Origin: Pseudomonadota bacterium
GTDB lineage: Bacteria; Pseudomonadota; Alphaproteobacteria; Rhizobiales; Tepidamorphaceae
Reading direction: 5' to 3'
Assembly: GCA_023458595.1 (NCBI GenBank)
Contig: JAEWYT010000189.1
Span: forward strand, 1-64,000
Length of the DNA stretch: 64,000 nt
Made by a program: the position numbers and the translations under genes. Positions 18,561 through 27,136 of the stretch are shown here, in pieces. How positions within the stretch are numbered: the stretch's first letter is position 1; each line of letters starts with the position of its first letter. A model generated the notes under the pieces. The model saw only the letters and a list, made by a program, of their open reading frames with translations. It was not told where the DNA came from and made no database searches.

Positions 18561-19934
18561 TCAGCGGGCGGCGCGCAGGGCGGAGAGGAAGGCCGAATAC
18601 CAGGCGCGTATGTCTTCCGCCCGCACCTTGTCGAAAAGCCTGCGCCAGCGGTCCCGGCGCTCGTCGAGCGGCATGATGACGGCGCGCTGGACGGCCTCCG
18701 CCGTTTCATCGATGTCGTAGGGGTTGACGATCAGCGCGGCGTCGAGCGCCTCGGCGGCACCGGCGAAGCGGGATAGCACGAGGACACCCGGATCGTCCTC
18801 GGCCTGGGCGGCGACGTATTCCTTGGCGACGAGGTTCATGCCGTCGCGCAGCGGCGTCACAAGCCCGACGCGGCTGGCGCGATAGAGGCCCGCGAGGCTG
18901 CGGCGTTGCAGCGCCCGAGTGATGAGCCGGATCGGGGTCCAGTCGAGGTCGGAGAAGCGCCCGTTGACATTGCCGGTGATGCGCTCGAGCTCCTCGCGGA
19001 TGTCCACATAGGCGTCGACGTCGCCGCGCGAGGCCGGCGCCACCTGCAGAAGCGAGACGTGGCCACGGTTCTCCGGATAGTTCTCGAGAAGCCGCGAGAA
19101 GGCCCGGAAGCGCTCCACGAGGCCTTTTGTGTAGTCGATGCGGTCGACGCCGATGACGTGAACGCGGTCGGCGGCGTTCTTCCTGAGCCGCTGGCCCATC
19201 CGGTGGGCGTCGGCGGAGACAGAGAACCTGTGGAACGTGTCGGTGTCTATTCCGATCGGGAACGAGCCGACCTTCACGGTGCGTCCCTGGACGGTCAGGC
19301 GGCCGTCCGACGTCGCGGTGCCGCCGAACTCCTCGACGAAGTAGCGGATGAAGGCGCGCGCATCGCGTTTCGTCTGGAAGCCGACGACGTCGTAGGCGAG
19401 CATGGCGCGCACGATCGCGCCGTGGTTCGGCAGCGCGGCGATGATCTCCGGCACAGGAAAGGGAATATGCAGGAAGAAGCCGAGCGGCTGCTCGACGCCC
19501 ATCGCACGCAGCTTCGAGCCGAGCGCCAGGAAATGGTAGTCGTGGACCCAGACCGTGTCGCCGGGCCTGAGCATCGGATGGAGCCTCGCGGCGAAGCGCT
19601 CGTTGACGGTCCAGTAGATCTTCTCCAGTTCGCGGTCGAACCGGGCGAGATCGAGCCGGTAGTGAAAGATCGGCCAGAGCGTGCGATTGGAGAACCCGGC
19701 GTAGTAGCCCTCGTAGTCGCTCTCGTCGATGTCGAGGGTGACAAGCGATATGCGGCCGGCCTGCTCGGTCTTGAGCATGCCGTGGGTGCCTTCCGGGCTG
19801 ATCGCGCCCGACCAGCCGAACCAGACGCCGCCTTCGGCGCGCAAGGCGTCGACTATCGCCACCGCGAGCCCCCCGGCCTTTGCGGATTCGCGGACCGGTC
19901 CGACTCGGTTGGAGACGATGACGAGGCGGCTCAT
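18561..19934 (-). CDS. otsA: alpha,alpha-trehalose-phosphate synthase (GT20)
   Basis: A 457-residue GT20 enzyme that makes trehalose 6-phosphate from UDP-glucose and glucose 6-phosphate. Visible motifs are SNRVGP at the N-terminus, WVHDYHFLALG, FFLHIPFP, VIGVDRIDYTKGL, and TPLRDGMNLVAKEYVAAQ with the C-terminal nucleotide-binding part. The ATG overlaps the GH15 gene stop (ATGA). The order otsB, GH15 enzyme, otsA on one strand puts synthesis, dephosphorylation and likely turnover of trehalose in one operon. Confidence 0.93.
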   Translation of the reverse strand: MSRLVIVSNRVGPVRESAKAGGLAVAIVDALRAEGGVWFGWSGAISPEGTHGMLKTEQAGRISLVTLDIDESDYEGYYAGFSNRTLWPIFHYRLDLARFDRELEKIYWTVNERFAARLHPMLRPGDTVWVHDYHFLALGSKLRAMGVEQPLGFFLHIPFPVPEIIAALPNHGAIVRAMLAYDVVGFQTKRDARAFIRYFVEEFGGTATSDGRLTVQGRTVKVGSFPIGIDTDTFHRFSVSADAHRMGQRLRKNAADRVHVIGVDRIDYTKGLVERFRAFSRLLENYPENRGHVSLLQVAPASRGDVDAYVDIREELERITGNVNGRFSDLDWTPIRLITRALQRRSLAGLYRASRVGLVTPLRDGMNLVAKEYVAAQAEDDPGVLVLSRFAGAAEALDAALIVNPYDIDETAEAVQRAVIMPLDERRDRWRRLFDKVRAEDIRAWYSAFLSALRAAR

Positions 19935-21721
19935 ATCACCGTGTCCCACCTCCTGCTGAGGCGCATCGCCCCGTTTATGATCCCGACCATCGAGTAGGTC
20001 TGCGGGTAGTTGCCCCACAGCTCGCCGCTTGCCGGGTCGATGTCCTCCGAAAGGAGGCCGAGGTGGTTCCGGGCGGCCAGCATCGTCTCGAAGATCTCGC
20101 GTGCTTCCTCTATGCGCCCGATGCGGGCAAGGGCGTCGATGTACCAGAAGGTGCAGATATTGAATGCGGTATGTGGCCGTCCGAAGTCGTCGGGCGCCGA
20201 ATACCGGTAGAGATGGTTGCCGCGCCGCAGCTCGCGGCCGATCCGGTCGACGGTCGCCACGAACCGCTGGTCGCCGGGGGCGACGAAGCCGACCTCGGCC
20301 ATCAGCAGCAGGCTCGCGTCGATATCCGATCCCCCGAAGCTCTCGACGAACGAATTGAGCCCGGCGTTCCACGCGCGCTCCAGGATCGTCCCGTGAATGG
20401 TTCGCGCCCGTTCGCTCCAGACCTTCGCCCGGTCCGCGTCGCCGAAACGGCCGGCGATCTTGGCGAGGCGGTCGCATGCGGCCCAGCACATCAGCGCGGA
20501 GGAGGTGTGGACGCGGGCGCGGGTGCGCAGTTCCCACATGCCGGCATCGGGCTCGGCATGGAAGGCGAAGGCGCGTTCGCCGACGCGCTCGAGCTGGCGG
20601 AAATCGTCGACGGCCGCCGGGCGGAGCAGGCGGTCGTCGAAAAAGGCCTGGGCCGCGCCCAGGACGACGTTGCCGTAGACGTCGTGCTGGAAGTGCTCGT
20701 AGGCCTGGTTGCCGACCCGCACCGGCCCCATGCCGCGGTAGCCGGGCAGATGATCGATCGTCCGCTCGATGAGATGGGTCTCGCGGCCGATACCGTAGAC
20801 GGGCTGCATGTGCTCGCCGTCCACCTCGCGGACGATGTTGGAGAGATAGCGGAGATAGGTCTCCATCGTCTCCACCTCGGCGAGGCTGTTCAACGCGCGC
20901 ACGACGAAGAACGCGTCGCGCAGCCAGCAGTAGCGGTAGTCCCAGTTGCGGCCGCTGCCGGCGGCCTCCGGGATGCTGGTCGTCATCGCCGCGACGATGG
21001 CGCCGGTCTCCTCGTAGGTGCACAGCTTCAGGGTGATCGCCGCGCGGATCACCGCCTCCTGCCATTCGAGCGGCACGGCGAGGCGGCGCGACCATTCGCG
21101 CCAGTACTGGGCCGTCTGCTCCTCGAACGAGCGGGCAAGCGTGTCGACGCTGTCGCTCGCGGTCTCGTCGGGGCCGAGCAGGAAGCTCGTCGGCTCCTCG
21201 AGGACATAGGGCGTCTCGGCGAGAACATAAGCGACCGGGGCGTTCGTCGTCAGACGCAGGACCAGCCCCGACCCGACATAGCGGACGTGGTTGGAACCGT
21301 GCGTCACGGTCGGCGGCGTCGCGCCCCAGTCGAAGCGCGGGCGGATGCGGAACGTGACGCGCGGCCGTCCGGAGAGCGGCCGCAGCCGCCGCACGATCAT
21401 GGCCGGCCGGAACATGCGCCCGCGGGCGCGGAAGCGGGGCACGAAGTCGACGATCTCCAGCGCGTCGCCGGAGGTGGCGTAGAGCCGCGTGCGCAGGATC
21501 GCGGTGTTCGGCTCGTAGGCCTGCTCGGCGTGGGAGAAGCCGTCGAGCTCGATCGAGAAGGCCCCCGCGTACGGGTCGCTTTCCTCCGGCGCCCCGAGCA
21601 GCGCATGGAAGACGGGATCGCCGTCGAAGCGTGGCAGGCACGACCAGACGATGCGCGCGCCGGCGTCGACCAGCGCGCCGATCGCGCAGTTGCCGATGAC
21701 GCCGAGATCGAGCCCGCTCAC
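19931..21721 (-). CDS. glycoside hydrolase family 15 protein, trehalase/glucoamylase-like
   Basis: A 596-residue protein with the N-terminal beta-sandwich seen in GH15 bacterial enzymes (DLGVIGNCAIGALVDA, CLPRFDGDPVF) and an (alpha/alpha)6 catalytic barrel containing NWDYRYCWLRDAFF and the later LLSEDIDP. Mycobacterial and archaeal relatives with this build hydrolyse trehalose. Placed between otsB and otsA, trehalose is the likely substrate here too (inference from context). The start is a GTG at 21721 that overlaps the otsB stop (GTGA); the stop overlaps the otsA ATG. Confidence 0.87.
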   Translation of the reverse strand: MSGLDLGVIGNCAIGALVDAGARIVWSCLPRFDGDPVFHALLGAPEESDPYAGAFSIELDGFSHAEQAYEPNTAILRTRLYATSGDALEIVDFVPRFRARGRMFRPAMIVRRLRPLSGRPRVTFRIRPRFDWGATPPTVTHGSNHVRYVGSGLVLRLTTNAPVAYVLAETPYVLEEPTSFLLGPDETASDSVDTLARSFEEQTAQYWREWSRRLAVPLEWQEAVIRAAITLKLCTYEETGAIVAAMTTSIPEAAGSGRNWDYRYCWLRDAFFVVRALNSLAEVETMETYLRYLSNIVREVDGEHMQPVYGIGRETHLIERTIDHLPGYRGMGPVRVGNQAYEHFQHDVYGNVVLGAAQAFFDDRLLRPAAVDDFRQLERVGERAFAFHAEPDAGMWELRTRARVHTSSALMCWAACDRLAKIAGRFGDADRAKVWSERARTIHGTILERAWNAGLNSFVESFGGSDIDASLLLMAEVGFVAPGDQRFVATVDRIGRELRRGNHLYRYSAPDDFGRPHTAFNICTFWYIDALARIGRIEEAREIFETMLAARNHLGLLSEDIDPASGELWGNYPQTYSMVGIINGAMRLSRRWDTVI

Positions 21722-22482
21722 GGTGCCGTCGCCTCCCTTGCCGCCCGGTCTAGCCGGCCGGGCATCGCGGCCAGCCAGCGCAGGAATTCCGCCACGGTGC
21801 CGATGCGCCACGCCGCCGCCGTGCGGCCGTCGCCGACCTTGATGCCGAAGCCGCCGCGCGCGGCGGCGGCGCGGAACCCGTCCTCGTCGGTCACGTCGTC
21901 GCCGGCGAAGACTGGGACGCGTCCGCGAAAGGGCGGCTCGTCCATGAAGCGGCACACCGCCTTGCCCTTGTCGGCGGCGGCGGGCTTGATCTCGAACACC
22001 ATCTTGCCCTCGAGGACCTGGAAGCCGGCATGGCCGCGCACGGCGCTGCGGACGGCCTGCCGGGAGGCGTCGGCGAGGTCCGGCCGGGCGCGGTAGTGCA
22101 AGGCCAGCGCCATGCCCTTGTCTTCGACGAACGCGCCGGGATGTGCTGCCGCGAAGGCCGCGAGCGCGTCGCGGACGTCATCGGCCGGAGGATCGGCCTT
22201 GCCGGTCGTCACGGGAAGCCCGGGGGCGAGGCGAAGCTCGAGACCGTGCAGGCCCGCCGCCGCGAAGGCCGCGTGGTCGAGGTGGCGGTCCACCTCGCCG
22301 ATCGGCCGTCCGCTGACGATCGCGACCGCGCCGTCGAGCCGCTCGGCGATCGCGGCGAGCGTGGCGGCCAGATGCCGTTCGGCGCGAACGGCTTCGGGCG
22401 ACTCGGCGATCTCGACCAGCGTTCCGTCGAAATCCAGGAACAGACACCAGTCGATCCGCGGTGCGGGAAGGTCGGCTGTCAT
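21718..22482 (-). CDS. otsB: trehalose-6-phosphate phosphatase
   Basis: A 254-residue HAD-superfamily phosphatase that removes phosphate from trehalose 6-phosphate. Motif I is FLDFDGTL near residue 15, followed by VSGR (motif II) and GDDVTDEDGF (motif IV), the last being typical of OtsB. The ATG at 22482 is chosen because the family N-terminus begins just there; an upstream extension is not conserved-looking. It is the first gene of the trehalose operon. Confidence 0.92.
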   Translation of the reverse strand: MTADLPAPRIDWCLFLDFDGTLVEIAESPEAVRAERHLAATLAAIAERLDGAVAIVSGRPIGEVDRHLDHAAFAAAGLHGLELRLAPGLPVTTGKADPPADDVRDALAAFAAAHPGAFVEDKGMALALHYRARPDLADASRQAVRSAVRGHAGFQVLEGKMVFEIKPAAADKGKAVCRFMDEPPFRGRVPVFAGDDVTDEDGFRAAAARGGFGIKVGDGRTAAAWRIGTVAEFLRWLAAMPGRLDRAAREATAP

Positions 22483-22752
22483 CACCGGGCCTCCAATACA
22501 CGGCATGGGCGGCCGCGTTAAGAGCCGGATTCCCGCAATGCGCGGTCCGGCACGCCTCGGCCGTCGCCGGTACCCGCAACCGGCGTGATAATTGCGCCAC
22601 AGGTGGCGCATTCCTGCATCAACACCTAATCGTGAGAGGTTCGCCAACTTGATTTTTGCGGGGGGGTGGCAGAGAAAAAAGAAAATCACTTTGGCAAAAC
22701 GGAATCAGCACTCGAATTTCTGCATTAGGTCGTTTTCTAGGGACTCCGAACA

Positions 22753-23325
22753 ATGAACTGGCGATTGCTCGCTCTTCTTGGAATTGGTGCTTTGCTTCTG
22801 GTCGGATCGGCCGATACGGGTCGCGCCGAGATCGATCCGCTGACCGGCAAGCGTCTGCAGAGCGGTGGCGTCTGGGCCTATACGCCCATCCCCCGCAAGG
22901 TGGTCGACTTCCCTGAGAACTACACGCCCGGCACGATCGTCGTGAACACGCCCGAGCGGCGCCTGTACCTCGTCCTCGAAGACGGCAAGGCGATCCGCTA
23001 CGGCATCGGCGTCGGCCGCGAAGGGTTCCAGTTCTCCGGCACGTACAACGTCAGCCGCAAGGCGGAGTGGCCGGATTGGCGGCCGCCGGCGGATATGCGC
23101 GCCCGCCAGCCGTACCTGCCGGAATACATGCCCGGCGGCCCCGGCAACCCGCTCGGCGCGCGTGCCCTCTATGTGGGTTCGACCCTCTACCGCATTCACG
23201 GCACGAACCAGAACTGGAGCATCGGTCGCGACTTCTCGTCGGGATGTATCCGGATGATCAACGAGGACGTCATCGACCTCTACAACCGTGTGAATGTCGG
23301 CGCGAAGATCGTCGTGCTGCAATAG
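22753..23325 (+). CDS. periplasmic L,D-transpeptidase (YkuD domain)
   Basis: A 190-residue exported protein. Residues 1-25 are a signal peptide (LLALLGIGALLLVGSADTGRA). The catalytic YkuD domain runs from about residue 60 (GTIVVNTPERRLYLVL) to the end, with HGTN and the nucleophile stretch SSGCIRM. Such enzymes make 3-3 peptidoglycan cross-links or attach proteins to the wall; they are abundant in Hyphomicrobiales. It has its own terminator just downstream and probably its own promoter in the AT-rich stretch before 22750. Confidence 0.88.
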   Translation: MNWRLLALLGIGALLLVGSADTGRAEIDPLTGKRLQSGGVWAYTPIPRKVVDFPENYTPGTIVVNTPERRLYLVLEDGKAIRYGIGVGREGFQFSGTYNVSRKAEWPDWRPPADMRARQPYLPEYMPGGPGNPLGARALYVGSTLYRIHGTNQNWSIGRDFSSGCIRMINEDVIDLYNRVNVGAKIVVLQ

Positions 23326-23355
23326 TCGAGCCTCGAGGCAACGCGAGGACAGACG

Positions 23356-23387
23356 GGCCGGAGCGAAAGCTCCGGCCTCGTTCTTTT
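23356..23387 (+). terminator. rho-independent terminator of the L,D-transpeptidase gene
   Basis: A perfect 9-bp stem GGCCGGAGC/GCTCCGGCC with a GAAA tetraloop, followed by TCGTTCTTTT. It lies 31 bases after the transpeptidase stop and separates that gene from the cytochrome gene. Confidence 0.88.
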
Positions 23388-23479
23388 CGGGGCCCGTCTC
23401 ATGCGCGCGGCCGCCGCGGGCCGCATCCGTCCGGCGAATATGCTAGTCTAAGGCCCGGAAGGCTGACGGACGGGACATC

Positions 23480-23854
23480 ATGCGCACGGTTGCCGGCGCC
23501 CTCCTGGCGCTTCTGCTCTGGCACACCGCGGAACCCGTCTCGGCGGACGAGATCGCGCGCGGCAAGGAACTCGCGGAGAAACACTGCTCGCGCTGTCACG
23601 TCGTCGGCGACTTCAACAGGCTCGGCGGAATCGGCTCCACGCCGTCGTTCCAGCTCCTGGTCGACGCGCTGGACGACTGGGCGGACCGCTTCGAAACCTT
23701 CCAGGCGCGCAGGCCGCACCCTTCCTTCGTGCGCGTGCGCGGATTTTCCTATCCCGATCCGAAGATCTTCCCGCCGAACGCGTCGCCCGTCGAAATCGAC
23801 CTCGACGACATCGCGGCGATCCGGGCCTTTGCCGGAACGCTGCGGAAGAAGTGA
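23480..23854 (+). CDS. small periplasmic c-type cytochrome
   Basis: A 124-residue protein with a signal peptide (LLALLLWHTAEPVSA) and a single haem-binding motif CSRCH near residue 36, preceded by ARGKELAEKH as in class I cytochromes c. A distal Met ligand is not evident: the expected Met region reads FSYPDPKIFPPNASP, so the sixth ligand may differ or the protein may be a degenerate member. It stands alone between a terminator and the convergent DUF971 gene. Confidence 0.75.
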   Translation: MRTVAGALLALLLWHTAEPVSADEIARGKELAEKHCSRCHVVGDFNRLGGIGSTPSFQLLVDALDDWADRFETFQARRPHPSFVRVRGFSYPDPKIFPPNASPVEIDLDDIAAIRAFAGTLRKK

Positions 23855-23857
23855 GTG

Positions 23858-24238
23858 CTAGCGCCGGAGCTTCGGCTCGCGGTCGAGGCCTTTTTCGGCG
23901 AGATCCTGCAGATAGCCCGCCCAAAGAGCGTCGCGGTCGTGGCCGAGCCGGTAGAGATAGGCCCAGGAAAAGATGCCCGTCGAATGCATGTCGTCGAATT
24001 CGAGCCGCACCGCGTAGTTGCCGGTCGGGTGAATCTGCATGATGCCGACGTTCTTCTTGCCGGGAACGGTCTGGCGCTGGTCGGGGCTATGGCCCTGGAC
24101 CTCGGCGCTGGGGCTGAGGACCCTCAGGTATTCGGCGGGCAGCGCGAAGCTCGCTCCGTCATCGAAGGTGACGGTCAGCGTCCGCTTGTCCTTTGACAAG
24201 CGGATTTCGGTGGGCCAGACCTTGTTCTCGTTCGTCAT
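23858..24238 (-). CDS. DUF971 (GBBH-like N-terminal domain) protein
   Basis: A 126-residue protein with the features of DUF971: PTEIRLSKDKRTLTVTFDDG near the N-terminus, LPAEYLRVLSPSAEV, and HSTGIFSWAYLYRLG. The domain also forms the N-terminus of gamma-butyrobetaine hydroxylase; stand-alone copies are linked to iron-sulfur cluster carriers in several bacteria. The start at 24238 gives the normal family length. It is convergent with the cytochrome gene (3-base gap) and divergent from the DUF3144 gene. Confidence 0.8.
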   Translation of the reverse strand: MTNENKVWPTEIRLSKDKRTLTVTFDDGASFALPAEYLRVLSPSAEVQGHSPDQRQTVPGKKNVGIMQIHPTGNYAVRLEFDDMHSTGIFSWAYLYRLGHDRDALWAGYLQDLAEKGLDREPKLRR

Positions 24239-24321
24239 CGCCTCGTTCCTGTCGCGAGGCAAGTTAGGTCGCGGTGCCCGTGCCGGCAAGGCGAGGCGGC
24301 GCTCAATCGGGAGTTCCGACA

Positions 24322-24615
24322 ATGAACAGGAAGGATCGGCGCGCGGCGCGCAAGGAAAGCGACCTCGACACCGAGGCCTTCCTCCAGGCGGCCAACAAGT
24401 TCATCGAGCTGGCGAACCGGGAGAACCGGACGGTCAGGGCGACCGACCTGCACATGGCGTTCCTCTACGCGGCGGCGCGCTACAACGCCTATGTCGCCAA
24501 GGCGCTCCTCGACGTCCAGAACCACGAGGATTTCGTGCAGAGCATGACCGAGCGGTATCAGGAGATGCTGCGCCAGCATCTGGCCGACGGGTCGCTGGCC
24601 CGGCCGACCGACTGA
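24322..24615 (+). CDS. DUF3144 family protein
   Basis: A 97-residue protein with a charged N-terminus (MNRKDRRAARKESD). The core FLQAANKFIELANRENR, the segment LYAAARYNAYVAKA and the ending RYQEMLRQHLADG match what I remember of DUF3144. The function of the family is unknown. The ATG at 24322 has GGGAG upstream. Its stop codon lies inside a short tandem repeat. Confidence 0.7.
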   Translation: MNRKDRRAARKESDLDTEAFLQAANKFIELANRENRTVRATDLHMAFLYAAARYNAYVAKALLDVQNHEDFVQSMTERYQEMLRQHLADGSLARPTD

Positions 24616-24646
24616 CCGGCGACCGACTGACCGGCCGACTGACCGG
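24608..24646 (+). repeat. three copies of CCGACTGACCGG
   Basis: The 12-base unit occurs at 24608-24619, 24623-24634 and 24635-24646. The first copy contains the stop codon of the DUF3144 gene, so slippage here could change the C-terminus or 3' end of that transcript. Confidence 0.8.
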
Positions 24647-24808
24647 CCCAGGGCGCGCCATCCTCGCCGGCCGGGCGAAGATCCGCCCCCGGACAGCCGC
24701 TTCGGATCGACGGCATAGGGGTTTGCGTCGCCGGCCCTCTCCCCCTACAGTCCAACGTATACAAAGAAGCCGCCTCCCCCGACCGGCGGCCAGGAGGAGA
24801 CATCCGGT

Positions 24809-26857
24809 ATGGCGACGGACCGCCGCACCGTCCTGCTTTGCAATTGCGCGCGCAGCATGTCGATCGATGCCGACGCCGTCCGTGCCGCGCTGCCGGACGC
24901 CGAGATCGGCGCGGTCCACACGACCCTCTGCCGCAGCGAACCGGAAGCCTTCCTCGCCGGCCTGCGTGGAGACGGCGACGCCCTCGTCGCCTGCACGCAG
25001 GAAGCGCCGCTCTTCCGCGAACTCGCCGAGGAAGCCGGCGCGGGCGAGCGCGTGTCCTTCGTCAACATCCGCGAAAAGGCGGGCTGGTGCTCCGGCAAGG
25101 GCTCGGCCGCGCCGAAAATGGCGGCCCTGCTCGCGGAAGCGATGGTCGGGGCGCATCCCGCGTCGATCCATGCCACGCGGTCGGACGGCGTCTGCCTCGT
25201 CTACGGCCGCGGCCAGCAGGCGCTCGACGTCGCCCGGTCGCTGAGCGGCCGGCTCTCCGTCAGCCTGCTCCTGGCGGACGCCGACGACCTCGTGCCGCCG
25301 TCGACCGGCGACGTGCCCATCTATCGGGGCCGGATCGTCAAGGCGTCGGGGTCGCTTGGGGCGTTCGAGATTACGGTCGACGGCTATGCGCCGCTCGTGC
25401 CCTCCTCGCGGGAGAAGGCCGAGTTCGTCATGCCGCGCGACGGCGCGCAATCGGAATGCGACCTGATCCTCGACCTGACCGGCGGTACCTCGCTCTTCCC
25501 CTCGCCGCGCCACCGCGACGGCTATTTCCGCGCCGATCCCGACCATCCCGCGGCGGTCGCCGAGGCGATGTTCGAGATCACCGACTATGTCGGCGAGTTC
25601 GAGAAGCCGGTCTATGTCGACTACGACGCCGACATCTGCGCCCATTCACGCAACCGGATCGTCGGCTGCACGAACTGCCTCGACGCATGCCCGGCCGGGG
25701 CGATCGCCGAGGAAGGGAACGGGATCGCCGTCGATCCGGGCATTTGCGGGGGATGCGGCTCGTGCAGCGCCTCCTGCCCGACCGGGGCGGTCAGCTACCG
25801 CTATCCACGGCGGGAGGACCTGATCGCGCGCATCCGGGCACTCGTCTCGACCTACCTGAAGGCCGGCGGCGCGCGCCCCGTGCTGCTGCTCCACGAGGCG
25901 CGGCGCGGCGGCGAGCTGATCGCGGCGATGGCGCGCTTCGGTCGCGGACTGCCGGTCAACGTGCTGCCCGTGTCGCTGCATTCGGTCACGGAGGTCGGCC
26001 ACGACATCCTCGCCGCGGCCTTCGTCGCCGGCGCCGAGCAGATCGTCGCGCTCGTCGATCCGGAGCGGGAGGACGAGGCTTTGCCGCTCCACACCCAAAG
26101 CGCGCTGATCTCGTCGATCCTGCAAAGCCTCGGCTATGCGGAGGAGCGCGTGCGGGTTCTGGTCGAGGCCGACCCGGACGGCGTCGAGGCGGTGCTGCAC
26201 GATCTCGCCGAGCTTGCGCCGCTGCCGCCCGCCAGCTTCGCGGCGGTCGGCGGCAAGCGCGACATCGGCCGCGCGGCGATCGGCGCGCTCCGGGAGCATG
26301 CCCCCGAGCGTCCGGACGTGATCGCGCTGCCGGACGGCGCGCCCTACGGCCGCATCCGGGTCGATCGGGACCGTTGCACGCTGTGTCTCTCCTGCGTCGG
26401 GGCCTGCCCGATGGGAGCGATCCTCGACAATCCCGACAAGCCCCAGCTCCGGTTCCAGGAGAACGCCTGCGTGCAATGCGGCATCTGCCGCAATACCTGT
26501 CCGGAGGGCGCCATCACGCTCGAGCCGCGTTTCGACTTCACGCCGGCCGCCCTGTCGCAGACGGTCGTCCACGAGGAAGAGCCCTACGCCTGCATCCGCT
26601 GCGGCAAGCCGTTCGGCACCAGGAAGACGGTCGACCGCATCGTCGAGCGACTGCAGGGCAAGCACTGGATGTACCGATCGACCGCGACATCCGACCTGAT
26701 CCGCATGTGCGAGGACTGCCGGGTGATCGCGCAGGCGGAGATGGGCGACGATCCGTTCCGGATGGGCGACCGGCCGCGGATCCGCACGACGCAGGACTAT
26801 CTGAACGCGCGCGAGGCGGGCAAGGACCTGTCGCTCGAGGATTTCCTGGACGACTAG
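24809..26857 (+). CDS. multi-cluster 4Fe-4S protein of the formate-dehydrogenase-associated type
   Basis: A 682-residue protein. The N-terminal half (LLCNCARS, CTQEAPLF) resembles a conserved region of large Fe-S proteins. Two ferredoxin-type motif pairs follow: CTNCLDACPAG with CGGCGSCSASCPTG (about residues 285-325), and CTLCLSCVGACPMG with CVQCGICRNTCPEG (about 525-575). Late CIRCGK and CEDC pairs may bind one more metal. Proteins of this build are common in alphaproteobacterial formate dehydrogenase clusters, where they are thought to assist electron transfer or maturation (recalled, not verified). The stop codon shares CTAG with the stop of the convergent gene at 26854. Confidence 0.8.
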   Translation: MATDRRTVLLCNCARSMSIDADAVRAALPDAEIGAVHTTLCRSEPEAFLAGLRGDGDALVACTQEAPLFRELAEEAGAGERVSFVNIREKAGWCSGKGSAAPKMAALLAEAMVGAHPASIHATRSDGVCLVYGRGQQALDVARSLSGRLSVSLLLADADDLVPPSTGDVPIYRGRIVKASGSLGAFEITVDGYAPLVPSSREKAEFVMPRDGAQSECDLILDLTGGTSLFPSPRHRDGYFRADPDHPAAVAEAMFEITDYVGEFEKPVYVDYDADICAHSRNRIVGCTNCLDACPAGAIAEEGNGIAVDPGICGGCGSCSASCPTGAVSYRYPRREDLIARIRALVSTYLKAGGARPVLLLHEARRGGELIAAMARFGRGLPVNVLPVSLHSVTEVGHDILAAAFVAGAEQIVALVDPEREDEALPLHTQSALISSILQSLGYAEERVRVLVEADPDGVEAVLHDLAELAPLPPASFAAVGGKRDIGRAAIGALREHAPERPDVIALPDGAPYGRIRVDRDRCTLCLSCVGACPMGAILDNPDKPQLRFQENACVQCGICRNTCPEGAITLEPRFDFTPAALSQTVVHEEEPYACIRCGKPFGTRKTVDRIVERLQGKHWMYRSTATSDLIRMCEDCRVIAQAEMGDDPFRMGDRPRIRTTQDYLNAREAGKDLSLEDFLDD

Positions 26858-27135
26858 CTCCCGGAGGCGCCGACCGGGACCGTCTGCTCGCAGAACTGGC
26901 GGGCGCGGATGCGGAACTCGTCCGCCTTGTCGGGCTTCACCGCGCCGTCGGCGATCAGCTTGTCGACATGGCCGAGTCTTTCCTCCAGGCAGGCGGCGAG
27001 CGGACCGGACGGAGCGCTTCCCGTCAGCGCGCCGCGATTGAGCCAGGCGAGAGCGCCGGCGAAGAGAAGGGCCACGAGCCCGGCAATCAGCCGCGCCCAG
27101 ATCGTGTCGAGGAAGGAGCCGCGCGCACGCGCCAT
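26854..27135 (-). CDS. small membrane-anchored protein of unknown function
   Basis: A 93-residue protein with a basic N-terminus and one membrane helix (WARLIAGLVALLFAGALAWL), followed by a soluble part containing two cysteines (ACLEERLGHVDKLIADG and RARQFCEQTV). It is the last gene of the minus-strand redox operon, one base after the stop of the preceding gene. I do not recognise the family; a role with the FDH-like cytochrome module is only suggested by position. Confidence 0.6.
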   Translation of the reverse strand: MARARGSFLDTIWARLIAGLVALLFAGALAWLNRGALTGSAPSGPLAACLEERLGHVDKLIADGAVKPDKADEFRIRARQFCEQTVPVGASGS

Positions 27136-27136
27136 C

